Origin: Clostridia bacterium
GTDB lineage: Bacteria; Bacillota; Clostridia; Christensenellales; Borkfalkiaceae
DNA: 64,000 nt
Direction: 5' to 3'
Assembly: GCA_900769545.1 (NCBI GenBank)
Contig: CAAGGZ010000098.1
Span: 1-64,000, forward strand
This document shows positions 23,418 through 32,178 of the stretch, in pieces. Made by a program: the position numbers and the translations under genes. The first letter of the stretch is position 1; each line of letters opens with the position of its first letter. Below the pieces are notes generated by a model. The model ran no database searches. It was given only the letters and a program-made list of their open reading frames with translations, and was not told the origin of the DNA.

Positions 23418-23834
23418 ATGTCGAATGAAACACGAACAGCGGAAGAAAGAACCTTGCGTGAAGAAGCCCGTCGCGCAAAATCCCGTATCAAGAGCGGTTT
23501 TTGGGCAGCGTGTCAGGAGGACATGATTTTACAAAAGGAAGAAGCGCGGCGACAGGGCGTGAACGAGAGTAAGGCAGGGCAGTTTTTCAAGACAAAAGTC
23601 ACTGCGCAGATTGCAGGGGAAAAGGAAGACTCGTTTTATTTGCGTGTAAAAGAAATGCTGCTTAGCGAGGGCGAAGTCAGTGACGCCATCGGGCGTTTGA
23701 CCGACCGAGAGTATTACAACACCCTTTCCTATGAAGAAAAACAGCGATATAATCTCACGCTCAGCGAGAAATATCTTCGCGCATTGGAGCGTTTTAGACG
23801 GGAGTGCGAGTTTGATTTGTTGAATAAAGCGTAA
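23418..23834 (+). CDS. Uncharacterised helical charged protein
   Basis: 138 residues, very rich in Glu, Arg and Lys and almost wholly helical by pattern (AEERTLREEARRAKSRIKSGFWAACQED...). There is no signal peptide or membrane segment, and I recognise no motif. It starts at ATG 23418, after GAAGAGGTGAG. It lies between rpsU and pcrA, each side marked by a terminator, so it is a single-gene unit. Confidence 0.7.
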   Translation: MSNETRTAEERTLREEARRAKSRIKSGFWAACQEDMILQKEEARRQGVNESKAGQFFKTKVTAQIAGEKEDSFYLRVKEMLLSEGEVSDAIGRLTDREYYNTLSYEEKQRYNLTLSEKYLRALERFRRECEFDLLNKA

Positions 23835-23835
23835 T

Positions 23836-23894
23836 AAAAAGCCCACGGTTGTGGGCTTTTTAAATGCAAAATGCAAAGTGCAAAGTGCAAAATG
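23836..23894 (+). terminator. Terminator followed by AAAATGC heptamer repeat
   Basis: AAAAAGCCCAC-ggtt-GTGGGCTTTTT at 23836-23861, then AAATGC/AAAATGC/AAAGTGC units to about 23894. Confidence 0.85.
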
Positions 23895-23992
23895 TTGGTA
23901 AGGTTTATATGAAATTAGTGTTCGGAGCAATAGTCGCTCCTGTTTAAGGGGGACTTTTTTGTATGGAAATGAAGTTTGCTTGCCGTAGAAAC

Positions 23993-24021
23993 TTGCAAAA
24001 AAAGCTCCTTTGTGGTATAAT
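23993..24021 (+). promoter_or_regulatory. Promoter of pcrA, giving an almost leaderless mRNA
   Basis: TTGCAA (23993-23998), 17 bp, TATAAT (24016-24021). Only nine bases separate the -10 box from ATG 24031, so the message would have a leader of about 0-3 nt and no ribosome binding site. Confidence 0.75.
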
Positions 24022-24030
24022 ATTTCCGTT

Positions 24031-26436
24031 ATGGCACAGATGCAAGAATTATTGGAAAAATTAAATGACGAACAAATCAAACCCGTGTTGCAAACAGAGG
24101 GCCCTGTCCTTGTGTTGGCTGGCGCAGGGAGCGGTAAAACACGCGTTTTAACCTCGCGTATTGCCTATCTCGTGGAGGAAAAAGGCGTGCCTGCGGACGC
24201 AATTCTCGCCATTACCTTCACCAACAAAGCCGCCAATGAAATGAAAGAGCGTTTGAGCGCGATTGTAGACATTTCCCGCTCCTGGGTGTGCACCATTCAC
24301 AGTATGTGCGTGCGTATTTTGCGTATGTATGCCACGGAAGTGGGCATTAACCAAAATTTCTCCATTTACAGCGAGACGGAGCGCAACAATATCGTCAAAA
24401 AATCCTTCCAAGAATGTGATTTTGACGACGAAAAATTGCTCAAGAATATTAAATGGCATATCGCAAATGCGAAAATGTTAGGGCTTGAGCCTGAAAAATA
24501 TGCCGAGGAATATGCCTACGAGCGTGAAATCGATGAAATTACGAAGGTGTATACCCGTTATCAAAAGCATTTGCGTGAAAACAATTCGCTCGATTTTGAC
24601 GATTTGCTCAACGAGACCCGTCGTTTGCTCAAAACGAATAAGGAAGCGAGGGAATATTTAGGGAGCAAATTCCGTTATATTCTCGTGGACGAGTTTCAAG
24701 ACACCAATGCAGTGCAATATGAAATTATTCGTTATTTATCGTCTGTGCACGGCAATTTGTTTGCCGTTGGTGACGACGATCAATCCATTTACGGTTGGCG
24801 TGGGGCAAAAATAGAGAATATTTTGCACTTTGAAAAGGACTTCAAGGACGCAAAAGTATTCAAGCTGGAGCGCAATTACCGTTCGACGAAGAACATTCTA
24901 AAACTCGCAAACACTGTTATTAAAAATAACGGCAACCGTAAGGACAAGACCCTTTGGACGGAGAACGACGAGGGCGCAGAGGGTAAGGTGCACGAAGCGG
25001 AAGAAGAGGGCGGCGAGGCGCGGTATATTGCGCAGACGATTGCCGGGCTTATGCGCAATTACGGTTATAAATTTTCCGATTTTGCCGTGTTGATGCGACT
25101 TAACGCATTGACCCGTTCTTTCGAACAAGAGTTCACAGGGGACGGAATCCCCTATAAGGTATTCGGCGGCTTCAAGTTCTTCGAGCGTAAAGAAATCAAG
25201 GATTTGTTGGCGTATTTACGCCTTATCAATAACCCTTTTGACAGTGAAGCGGCAATCAGAATCATCAACTTCCCCAAGCGTGGGATTGGCGCGAGAACGG
25301 TGGAAGCTTTGCAAAACTACGCCTCGGAAAACGAGCTGACGGTATATGACGCATTGCTTGATATTGACGAAATCGGGTTCACGGGCGCAACGAGAGAGAA
25401 ATTGGTCGGGTTTCGTGATTTGATTAAAAAATGGATCATCGATAGCTTGGATATGCCCATTAACGAGTTGGTAAAATCCATCGTCGAGGACACTCGTATG
25501 CGTGAAGTGTACGCCGATGAATCGGACGAAAGTATTAACAAACGCGCAAATATAGAGGAATTTATCAATTCGGTAGAGGAGTACAGCCGTTTGAACGAAG
25601 GGGCAACGCTCACCGATTATCTCAATCAAGTAACGCTCTCGTCGGACACGGACGAAATGGATGATTCCGACTATGTGACGCTCGCTACCGTACATTCGGT
25701 GAAAGGCTTGGAATACCGTTGCGTGTTCGTTTGCGGTATGGAGGAAAATATCCTGCCTGTTTCCCGCGCGGTGGATAACGACGACGATATGGAAGAAGAA
25801 CGCCGTTTGATGTACGTTGCCATTACCCGAGCCAAAGAAAATATTTATTTCACGCGCAGTAAGAGCCGTTATCTCTACGGCAAGCGTGAACCGACTATGC
25901 GTTCTCGATTCTTAAAAGAGCTTTCCTCGGAGTTAGAGCTTCCGAAAGAAGCGCCGAGAAGAGCGTTCGGATACGGTGATTACGATGACCCCGAAATGTA
26001 CGGAAATTCGTCCTACGGTGGGGGCAGGTATGCGTCGAACGATGATTATAGCGGCAGGAAGAGCAACTTTGGCAGCGGTTACAGCGGTTATGGCAGAGGG
26101 GATTCTGCGCGCTCTAATTCAGGGGTGACGCGCTCTGCGTGGAACGGCGGTTCTTCGTATGGAGCAAGCAATACAAGCCATAGCAGTACGAGCAGTCAAA
26201 AGAGCGGCGGTTTTACCTATGGCGGCATTTCACGCGCGCCGATAAAGCCCACGGCGACGTCAGGAAAGGATTTATCCGTTTTCCGTATCGGCGTAAAAGT
26301 AAAGCACCCGAAATTTGGTATTGGCACGATTGTTGGCGTTCGCGGAACGGGCGCAAATATGATTGTGGATATTGGTTTTGAGGGGGTGGGGATAAAGCAG
26401 TTGTCTGCTTCCCTTGCGCCTTTAACGGTTCTTTGA
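24031..26436 (+). CDS. pcrA: UvrD/PcrA superfamily 1A DNA helicase
   Basis: 3'-5' DNA helicase for repair and replication. The 801-residue protein has the SF1A motifs in order: Walker A AGAGSGKTR (near 30-38), AITFTNKAANEM (Ia), VDEFQDTN (II, near 225), GDDDQSIYGWRGA (III), LERNYRS (IV), VHSVKGLEYRCVFV (V) and MYVAITRAKENIY (VI), then a Gly/Ser-rich spacer (about 660-745) and a C-terminal PcrA-type domain VGVKVKHPKFGIGTI. An in-frame TTG at 24010 falls in the -10 box and cannot be the start; ATG 24031 is used. ligA follows, as in many Bacillota. Confidence 0.95.
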   Translation: MAQMQELLEKLNDEQIKPVLQTEGPVLVLAGAGSGKTRVLTSRIAYLVEEKGVPADAILAITFTNKAANEMKERLSAIVDISRSWVCTIHSMCVRILRMYATEVGINQNFSIYSETERNNIVKKSFQECDFDDEKLLKNIKWHIANAKMLGLEPEKYAEEYAYEREIDEITKVYTRYQKHLRENNSLDFDDLLNETRRLLKTNKEAREYLGSKFRYILVDEFQDTNAVQYEIIRYLSSVHGNLFAVGDDDQSIYGWRGAKIENILHFEKDFKDAKVFKLERNYRSTKNILKLANTVIKNNGNRKDKTLWTENDEGAEGKVHEAEEEGGEARYIAQTIAGLMRNYGYKFSDFAVLMRLNALTRSFEQEFTGDGIPYKVFGGFKFFERKEIKDLLAYLRLINNPFDSEAAIRIINFPKRGIGARTVEALQNYASENELTVYDALLDIDEIGFTGATREKLVGFRDLIKKWIIDSLDMPINELVKSIVEDTRMREVYADESDESINKRANIEEFINSVEEYSRLNEGATLTDYLNQVTLSSDTDEMDDSDYVTLATVHSVKGLEYRCVFVCGMEENILPVSRAVDNDDDMEEERRLMYVAITRAKENIYFTRSKSRYLYGKREPTMRSRFLKELSSELELPKEAPRRAFGYGDYDDPEMYGNSSYGGGRYASNDDYSGRKSNFGSGYSGYGRGDSARSNSGVTRSAWNGGSSYGASNTSHSSTSSQKSGGFTYGGISRAPIKPTATSGKDLSVFRIGVKVKHPKFGIGTIVGVRGTGANMIVDIGFEGVGIKQLSASLAPLTVL

Positions 26437-26442
26437 TTTTAT

Positions 26443-26580
26443 AAACGGCGTATCTCTGCGTTGCGCTGCGTTTTCTTCGGGTCGTGTACGTCTATGTACA
26501 CTCCCTTTGGGAAAGCCTCGCGCGCCTTGACCTACTTGTTTCTAAAACCAAACGAGCGCTCTGCGTTGCGCTAATGGGCG
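26443..26580. repeat. Dispersed intergenic REP-like element, copy 2
   Basis: Fills most of the pcrA-ligA gap. The core at 26482-26505 is identical to 42-65 and includes GTGTACgtctatGTACAC. The motif CTCTGCGTTGCGCT occurs at both ends (near 26455 and 26560), so the element looks bounded. No coding potential. Confidence 0.75.
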
Positions 26581-26598
26581 AAGCGTATAAAATTTTAA

Positions 26599-28563
<1,965 letters not shown>

Positions 28564-28589
28564 TAAAACGAAAAGGCTTTTCAACCGGA

Positions 28590-28702
28590 AGTCAAGAAAC
28601 TCAGTTTCTTGCGGAGTGCAGGGCGGAGCCTTTGCAATAACCTCACTAAAAGCAAGCTTTGCTTGCGTTACTACTGCGTAAGCAGTCCATGGGCGAAGCC
28701 CA
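28590..28702. repeat. Mini-palindrome array downstream of ligA
   Basis: Short inverted repeats follow one another: AAGAAACtcaGTTTCTT, GCAAGCtttGCTTGC, an ACTGCGTAAGCAGT palindrome and GGGCgaaGCCC. The same units, in the same order, occur at 46490-46592. Confidence 0.75.
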
Positions 28703-28721
28703 AAAACTTTCATAAAACAAA

Positions 28722-28748
28722 AATCGCGGTTAGAGCCGCGATTTTTTT
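28722..28748. terminator. Bidirectional terminator between ligA and the minus-strand lipoproteins
   Basis: AAAATCGCGG-ttagag-CCGCGATTTTTTT; A and T tracts on both sides let it serve both strands. Confidence 0.88.
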
Positions 28749-28799
28749 AAGAGGAAAAACAAATAACTTAATTTTATTTTTCATAGTATAACCTCTTAT

Positions 28800-29390
28800 T
28801 TACGAATTTCTAACATAAACGACTAAAGTTTTGATAATTCTTGGATGGTTAAAATAGAATATTACTCCGTCAATATCTAATGTAGTAGGATAGTCTACCC
28901 CAAAAGAGAATTCCAATCCGCTTAATATTTTTAAGACGGGATAATTATTGTAAAAGCCATAAAACCAAGTTAAATCAATATCTTTAGCTTCAATATCGGG
29001 ACAAGATGTACCAGGCTGTTCGCGAAGTTCTTTTGCGCGTGCTTCTTTTATTTCGGCGGCTAATTCATCGCTTAATTTTTCATTAGGGCTACTTTGTATT
29101 CCGTTGCGAATGTCGGCAATTTTTTGAAGGTCTTCTTTGCTGATGAACCCCAGTTTATAAGCTTCTTCCAAAGTATAAAATGTCCCGAGTGTAACAATTT
29201 CTTCACTGCTTTCTACTTCACTACTTTCTTCACTGCTTTCTACTTCACTACTTTCTTCGCTACTTTCCACCGAGCTGTTTACGCTCTCCACGCTACTATC
29301 CGAAGTAGCGCCGCCGCAAGCGGAAAAAACAAGGCTGAAAACCAATATGGCCGAAAGTAAAAGTGCCTGTAAACGTTTCATTTTTTTCAT
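28800..29390 (-). CDS. Lipoprotein with Ser/Glu linker, unknown C-terminal domain
   Basis: 196 residues. A signal peptide MKKMKRLQALLLSAILVFS with lipobox FSAC (Cys 25) is followed by GGATSDSSVESVNSSVESSEESS and further Ser/Glu repeats to about residue 66. The mature domain begins GTFYTLEEAYKLGFISKEDLQKIADIRNG, a helical segment seen in other Clostridia lipoproteins, and ends in a strand-rich part that I cannot assign. The first 48 residues are almost identical to the neighbouring lipoprotein (29427-30059), while the rest is unrelated, so the head has been duplicated onto a different body. Ribosome binding site AGGAGGTATT. Confidence 0.82.
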   Translation of the reverse strand: MKKMKRLQALLLSAILVFSLVFSACGGATSDSSVESVNSSVESSEESSEVESSEESSEVESSEEIVTLGTFYTLEEAYKLGFISKEDLQKIADIRNGIQSSPNEKLSDELAAEIKEARAKELREQPGTSCPDIEAKDIDLTWFYGFYNNYPVLKILSGLEFSFGVDYPTTLDIDGVIFYFNHPRIIKTLVVYVRNS

Positions 29391-29426
29391 AATAATACCT
29401 CCTAATGGATTATCTGCTTTATATAC

Positions 29427-30059
29427 CTATTTTTTTTGATTATTTTTCCACTTATTTTTAATTCGTTTATTTGCGGTCAATAAACCATTTAAGCCCCATT
29501 GCGCACTATAATACGAATCAGTAGCAACCCAATTATACTCAATATCATAATTATATTGCGGTTCGGCTACTAAAACAATATCCAAATCTTCTATTTCATC
29601 GATAAGTTTCAAAACGTTTTCTTTGCTATGCGTATACAATTCAAAAACTAATGATTGATTTGTTCTTTCTCTTAAATTTAACCGTTTGTTCTCATTGGCG
29701 TAAATGGTATCATGATAATTGCTTATACTATAGACTTGGTCTAAACTTGCAAAAGGGAAATCGGAAAAACCAATGGTTTCCATTGTGCTATATTTGCTTT
29801 TTAAAATTACGCAGATAAGATTATCTTCAAAATCTTCTTCAATAGTGGGTTCTCGATGATATCGTAGAAGGTCTTTATCGTCTTCACTGAGGTCATCTTC
29901 TTGTGAAGTTTCGCCTGAACTATCCATCGAACTTTCCACCGAGCTATTTACGCTCTCCACGCTACTATCCGAAGTAGCGCCGCCACAAGCGGACAAAATA
30001 AGGCTGAAAACCAATACAGCCGAAAGTAAAAGTGTCTGTAAACGTTTTAATTTTTTCAT
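29427..30059 (-). CDS. Lipoprotein resembling an isolated subtilase propeptide
   Basis: 210 residues. It has the same signal peptide and GGATSDSSVESVNSSVESS head as the gene at 28800-29390. Residues about 70-200 resemble the prodomain of S8 peptidases: ICVILKSKYS, ENVLKLIDEIEDLDIVLVAEPQYNYDIEY, and the prodomain-to-enzyme junction ATDSYYSAQWGLNGL. The catalytic domain is missing and the protein ends 15 residues later in NKRIKNKWKNNQKK. It may be a truncated protease, or a stand-alone propeptide-type inhibitor tethered to the membrane. The assignment is from pattern memory and should be treated as moderate. Confidence 0.75.
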   Translation of the reverse strand: MKKLKRLQTLLLSAVLVFSLILSACGGATSDSSVESVNSSVESSMDSSGETSQEDDLSEDDKDLLRYHREPTIEEDFEDNLICVILKSKYSTMETIGFSDFPFASLDQVYSISNYHDTIYANENKRLNLRERTNQSLVFELYTHSKENVLKLIDEIEDLDIVLVAEPQYNYDIEYNWVATDSYYSAQWGLNGLLTANKRIKNKWKNNQKK

Positions 30060-30084
30060 AATAATACCTCCTAATGGATTTATC

Positions 30085-30135
30085 TATTTTATATACTTAT
30101 TTTTTTGATTATTTTTCCACTTATTTTACGAATTT
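30085..30135 (-). pseudogene. 3' relic of a third tandem lipoprotein gene
   Basis: On the minus strand, just upstream of the gene ending at 30059, the sequence again encodes NKWKNNQKK and a stop in frame, the same C-terminus as the 29427 gene, followed by the same spacer and ribosome binding site. This indicates an ancestral tandem array whose first member is lost except for its tail. Confidence 0.65.
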
Positions 30136-30196
30136 TTTTATTATCTTGTACCTATATAACGAAACAAAAAGAGATTTTACTCACTAATTTTTTTTG

Positions 30197-30225
30197 AGTA
30201 TAGCATAAAAGCCTCGTATTGTCAG
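30197..30225 (-). promoter_or_regulatory. Promoter for the minus-strand lipoprotein genes
   Basis: On the minus strand: CTGACA (30225-30220), 17 bp, TATACT (30202-30197). The transcript would pass through the relic before reaching the first intact gene. Confidence 0.65.
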
Positions 30226-30295
30226 TACCAAAGAGAAAAAAATAGGCTCTTTTATAATTTATTATAAAAAAGCTGAAAAAACAGAGCAATACCAC

Positions 30296-30346
30296 TTGAA
30301 ATTTTAGGAAAAGTCTGCTATAATGATAAGACCCGAAAAATCGGGT
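30296..30346 (+). promoter_or_regulatory. Promoter and leader hairpin of yicC
   Basis: TTGAAA (30296-30301), 17 bp, TATAAT (30319-30324), then the ACCCGAaaaaTCGGGT hairpin (30331-30346) at the 5' end of the transcript. Confidence 0.75.
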
Positions 30347-30374
30347 GAATTTCATCGACAGAGGAAAAAAACGT

Positions 30375-31250
30375 ATGCTCAGTATGACAGGGTACGGAAA
30401 AGGGGAATACAGCGAGGGCGGAATCGAGCTCGTTTGCGAAATCAAAACGGTGAATAACCGTTATTTGGACGTTTCTATCAAAGCGCCGCGTATTTTCGCC
30501 GCTTATGAGGACGTGATTCGCAACACCGTCCGTAAAAAATTAACGAGAGGGCACGCCGACGTGTTTGTTTCGCTTAAGGACAAGCGTGAACGTCCTACCG
30601 CGCTCGTCACCGATTTGGCGCTTGCTTCGTCTTACGTGGCGGCGGCAAAAGCCATTAAGGAAGCCTTTCCCGATTTGACGGACGACGTAACGTTGACCTC
30701 TGTTTTGCGTTATCCCGAAGTTTTAAAGCAAGAAGATTCGCAGTGTTTAGATGAGGAGCTGACAAACGCTCTGCAATCTGCATTGGAGCTTGCATTAGAC
30801 AAGCTCAACGAAATGCGGCTTGTGGAAGGGGAAAAATTAAAAGCGGATATGCTTTCCCGTGTGGGGACGATTGAAACGCTCGTGGCGGAAATCTCTGAAA
30901 GAGCGCCTAAAATCGCCGAGGAGCATCGTGAAAAACTCCGCGCGAGAATGGAAGAATATTTGGCGGACGTACCCGTAGATGAGAGTAGATTGCTTTCCGA
31001 AATTGCGGTATTTGCGGACAGAACGAATATCGATGAGGAGCTGACGAGGCTTCGCAGCCATATCGAACAGTTCCGTAGCATTTGCGAGGAAGGCGTGGTC
31101 GGCAGAAAGTTGGATTTCTTAGTACAGGAATTCAACCGTGAAGCCAATACCACCTGCTCCAAGAGCAACGACGTGACCATCACGCGGACGGGGCTTGCGC
31201 TCAAAAATGAAATCGAAAAAATTCGCGAACAAGTACAAAACCTCGAATAA
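30375..31250 (+). CDS. yicC: YicC family endoribonuclease-like protein
   Basis: 291 residues of the YicC/YloC family. The N-terminus MLSMTGYGKGEYSEGGIELVCEIKTVNNRYLDVSIKAPR is diagnostic, as is the C-terminal DUF1732 region GRKLDFLVQEFNREANTTCSKSNDVTITRTGLALKNEIEKIREQVQN. E. coli YicC is an RNase acting on the RyhB sRNA. Start ATG 30375 follows GACAGAGGAAAAA; an in-frame GTG at 30345 overlaps the leader hairpin. First gene of the yicC-gmk-rpoZ string; remA, often between yicC and gmk, is absent. Confidence 0.95.
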   Translation: MLSMTGYGKGEYSEGGIELVCEIKTVNNRYLDVSIKAPRIFAAYEDVIRNTVRKKLTRGHADVFVSLKDKRERPTALVTDLALASSYVAAAKAIKEAFPDLTDDVTLTSVLRYPEVLKQEDSQCLDEELTNALQSALELALDKLNEMRLVEGEKLKADMLSRVGTIETLVAEISERAPKIAEEHREKLRARMEEYLADVPVDESRLLSEIAVFADRTNIDEELTRLRSHIEQFRSICEEGVVGRKLDFLVQEFNREANTTCSKSNDVTITRTGLALKNEIEKIREQVQNLE

Positions 31251-31259
31251 AGGAGTCCT

Positions 31260-31808
31260 ATGAAGCACGTATTATTGGCTGTTTCGGGCCCTTCCGGCGT
31301 AGGTAAGGGCACGATGGTAAAAACTTTGATTGCGCGAAGGGCGGACGTTGTGGAATCGGTTTCCTGTACAACGCGCGCGCCCAGAGAGGGCGAAATTCAC
31401 GGCAAACACTACTTCTTTTTGTCCAAAGAGGAGTTTGAGCGCCGTATCGCCGAAGATGATTTCTTGGAATATGACGAGCATTTTGGCAATTACTACGGTA
31501 CGCCGAAATCGTTTGTCAGGGAAACTTTGAAAACGAAATCCGTTATCATGGAAATTGACGTGGTGGGCGCGCTTAATGCAAAAAAAGCCTTCCCCGAATG
31601 CGTTTTGGTTATGGTAACGCCGCCTTCGGTAGAGGAGCTCAAACGCCGCTTGTCGAGCAGGGGCTCGGAATCGGAGGAGCAGATTTTAAACAGACTCGCC
31701 CGTATGGAGTACGAGCTGTCGCACAAAGACGAATACGACTACATTATCGTCAACGATGATTTGGAAGCCGCCATTAGCGAGCTGAGCAAAATCATCGACG
31801 GCGAATGA
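31260..31808 (+). CDS. gmk: Guanylate kinase
   Basis: 182 residues. Phosphorylates GMP to GDP using ATP. Walker A is GPSGVGKGT near residues 10-18, the GMP-binding part is SCTTRAPREGEIHGKHYFFLSKEEFERR, then FLEYDEHFGNYYGT, and the lid region is RLSSRGSESEEQILNRL. The gene begins 10 nt after yicC, with AAAGGAGTC as its ribosome binding site. Confidence 0.96.
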   Translation: MKHVLLAVSGPSGVGKGTMVKTLIARRADVVESVSCTTRAPREGEIHGKHYFFLSKEEFERRIAEDDFLEYDEHFGNYYGTPKSFVRETLKTKSVIMEIDVVGALNAKKAFPECVLVMVTPPSVEELKRRLSSRGSESEEQILNRLARMEYELSHKDEYDYIIVNDDLEAAISELSKIIDGE

Positions 31809-31854
31809 AAATAGTCGATTGAATAAATAAAAACCAAACAAGGAGTGAATAATT

Positions 31855-32076
31855 ATGATAAATGAACCTTCTGTTGACGTAATGATCAGAAAACTCGGTA
31901 CGGAGGAAGACCCGATTAGCCGTTATGCGCTCTGTACGATTGCGGCAAAGCGCGCCCGTCAAATCATCGAGACGGAAAAAAATCTCGGTGTACACGATTC
32001 CACGGGTAAGGATAAAGAATTGTTGTCGGCTTGTAAAGATATTGCTGACGGCAAAGTCATTATTGCAAAGGACTAA
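31855..32076 (+). CDS. rpoZ: RNA polymerase omega subunit
   Basis: 73 residues. Omega stabilises the beta-prime subunit. The core RYALCTIAAKRARQIIE near residues 23-39 and the position directly after gmk identify it. Ribosome binding site AAGGAGTGAAT. A terminator follows, yet the coaBC gene frequent at this place is missing. Confidence 0.93.
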   Translation: MINEPSVDVMIRKLGTEEDPISRYALCTIAAKRARQIIETEKNLGVHDSTGKDKELLSACKDIADGKVIIAKD

Positions 32077-32089
32077 GTTTCAACAAAAG

Positions 32090-32122
32090 TTGCCTCGGCG
32101 TATTCCGTCAGAGGCAATTTTT
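32090..32122 (+). terminator. Terminator after rpoZ
   Basis: TTGCCTC (32090-32096) pairs with GAGGCAA (32111-32117), followed by five T. Confidence 0.8.
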
Positions 32123-32178
32123 AGGTAAAGGCTTTTTCGCCTTAATTTAATCGCCTTAATACAAAAGGGAGTGAACGT

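Noticed and set aside
24010..24030. TTG start seven codons upstream for pcrA
   Set aside because: The codon lies in the -10 region of the promoter and could not be transcribed from it.
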